From NCBI GenBank assembly GCA_039190385.1, contig JBCCYD010000146.1:1-13309 (forward strand): DNA of 13,309 bases, read 5' to 3'. The position numbers and the translations under genes are program-made. Of the stretch, positions 13,084 through 13,309 are shown one piece after another. The notes under the pieces were generated by a model. It was given only the letters and a program-made list of their open reading frames with translations, was not told the DNA's origin and did no database searches. Position 1 is the stretch's first letter, and the number at the start of each line of letters is the position of its first letter. This DNA comes from Xenococcus sp039190385. Lineage in GTDB: Bacteria; Cyanobacteriota; Cyanobacteriia; Cyanobacteriales; Xenococcaceae.

Positions 13084-13309
13084 ATGGGAAAATCGCAATA
13101 CATCATAAAACTTGAAGAATCAGAACAATCTCTCCTCAAAGCAATAGTGAAGAAAGGGAAGGGTGGCACATTCAAGATCAGACGTGCCCAGATATTATTA
13201 CACAGTGATCAAAATGGTTTGAGTCTATCTGGTTCAGAAATAGCCAAGCTTCTTCACTGTCGTCAGAGCACCATATATGAGGTGCGCAAAAAGTTTGTCG
13301 AAGAAGGGC
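13084..13309 (+). CDS. IS630-family transposase, N-terminal part (cut by window end)
   Basis: The open frame runs from ATG 13084 to the window edge (75 residues). It shows the N-terminal helix-turn-helix of IS630/Tc1-mariner-type transposases: YIIKLEESEQSLLKAIVKKG, then RRAQILLHSDQNG, SGSEIAKLLHCRQSTIYEVRKKF and VEEG. This domain binds the terminal repeats of the element; the DDE catalytic domain would follow outside the window. A ribosome site GAGGG lies 6 bases before the ATG. IS630 elements insert at TA dinucleotides, but the left boundary is not visible. Whether the gene is intact cannot be told. Confidence 0.87.
   Translation, partial: MGKSQYIIKLEESEQSLLKAIVKKGKGGTFKIRRAQILLHSDQNGLSLSGSEIAKLLHCRQSTIYEVRKKFVEEG

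Noticed and set aside
1..13309. CRISPR array, tRNA or rRNA gene
   Set aside because: No regularly spaced identical repeats with unique spacers, and no cloverleaf or rRNA-like conserved stretch was seen. The only short direct repeats are the HIP1 hairpins, TTGATATC and CATGACTA copies.

Overview
The window looks like cyanobacterial chromosome. The octamer GCGATCGC (HIP1) occurs at about 13 places in 13.3 kb (for example 154, 861, 3808, 7032, 7684, 7870, 9550, 9786, 12678, 12882), a density typical of cyanobacteria. The AT-rich intergenic DNA, a phd/vapC-type toxin-antitoxin pair, an IS630-type transposase and a giant modular adhesin fit a filamentous or colonial, repeat-rich genome. I cannot name the genus. 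This is an accessory region with no housekeeping genes.

Layout: (1) 1-261 is non-coding, with a GC-rich stretch at the edge and a HIP1 hairpin. (2) 262-919 (+) is a two-gene toxin-antitoxin module, Phd/YefM antitoxin plus PIN-domain VapC, with overlapping reading frames. An identical 28-bp HIP1 hairpin lies on each side of it. (3) 996-9590 (-) is one gene for a roughly 2,860-residue cysteine-free extracellular protein. In order it carries two LamG domains, RTX motifs, two cadherin-like domains, two Ig/VCBS-like modules, a seven-motif FG-GAP beta-propeller with an inserted domain, a central RTX block, two more cadherin-like domains, about 500 residues I cannot assign, and a C-terminal pancreatic-lipase-family hydrolase domain with an apparently complete catalytic triad. 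(4) 9591-9952 is a divergent intergenic region with TTGATA(TC) direct repeats on the giant gene's side, a palindromic HIP1-containing repeat in the middle and a promoter plus strong ribosome binding site on the other side. (5) 9953-11821 (+) is a 622-residue acidic, cysteine-free protein with a PhoX/DUF839-like body and three C-terminal DUF5648-like repeats. (6) 11864-12754 (-) is a secreted, helical protein of unknown family, convergent with the previous gene. (7) 12755-13083 is non-coding and contains a perfect 22-bp palindrome. (8) 13084 to the window end (+) is the start of an IS630-family transposase.

How the genes may work together (inference): the two divergent genes encode Ca2+-rich, cysteine-free proteins that look extracellular. 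One would bind surfaces or polysaccharide and hydrolyse lipid or phospholipid; the other resembles phosphatase or phytase-like propellers. A shared role in surface attachment coupled to lipid or phosphate scavenging is possible but not shown. The toxin-antitoxin module and transposase mark the region as mobile or variable.
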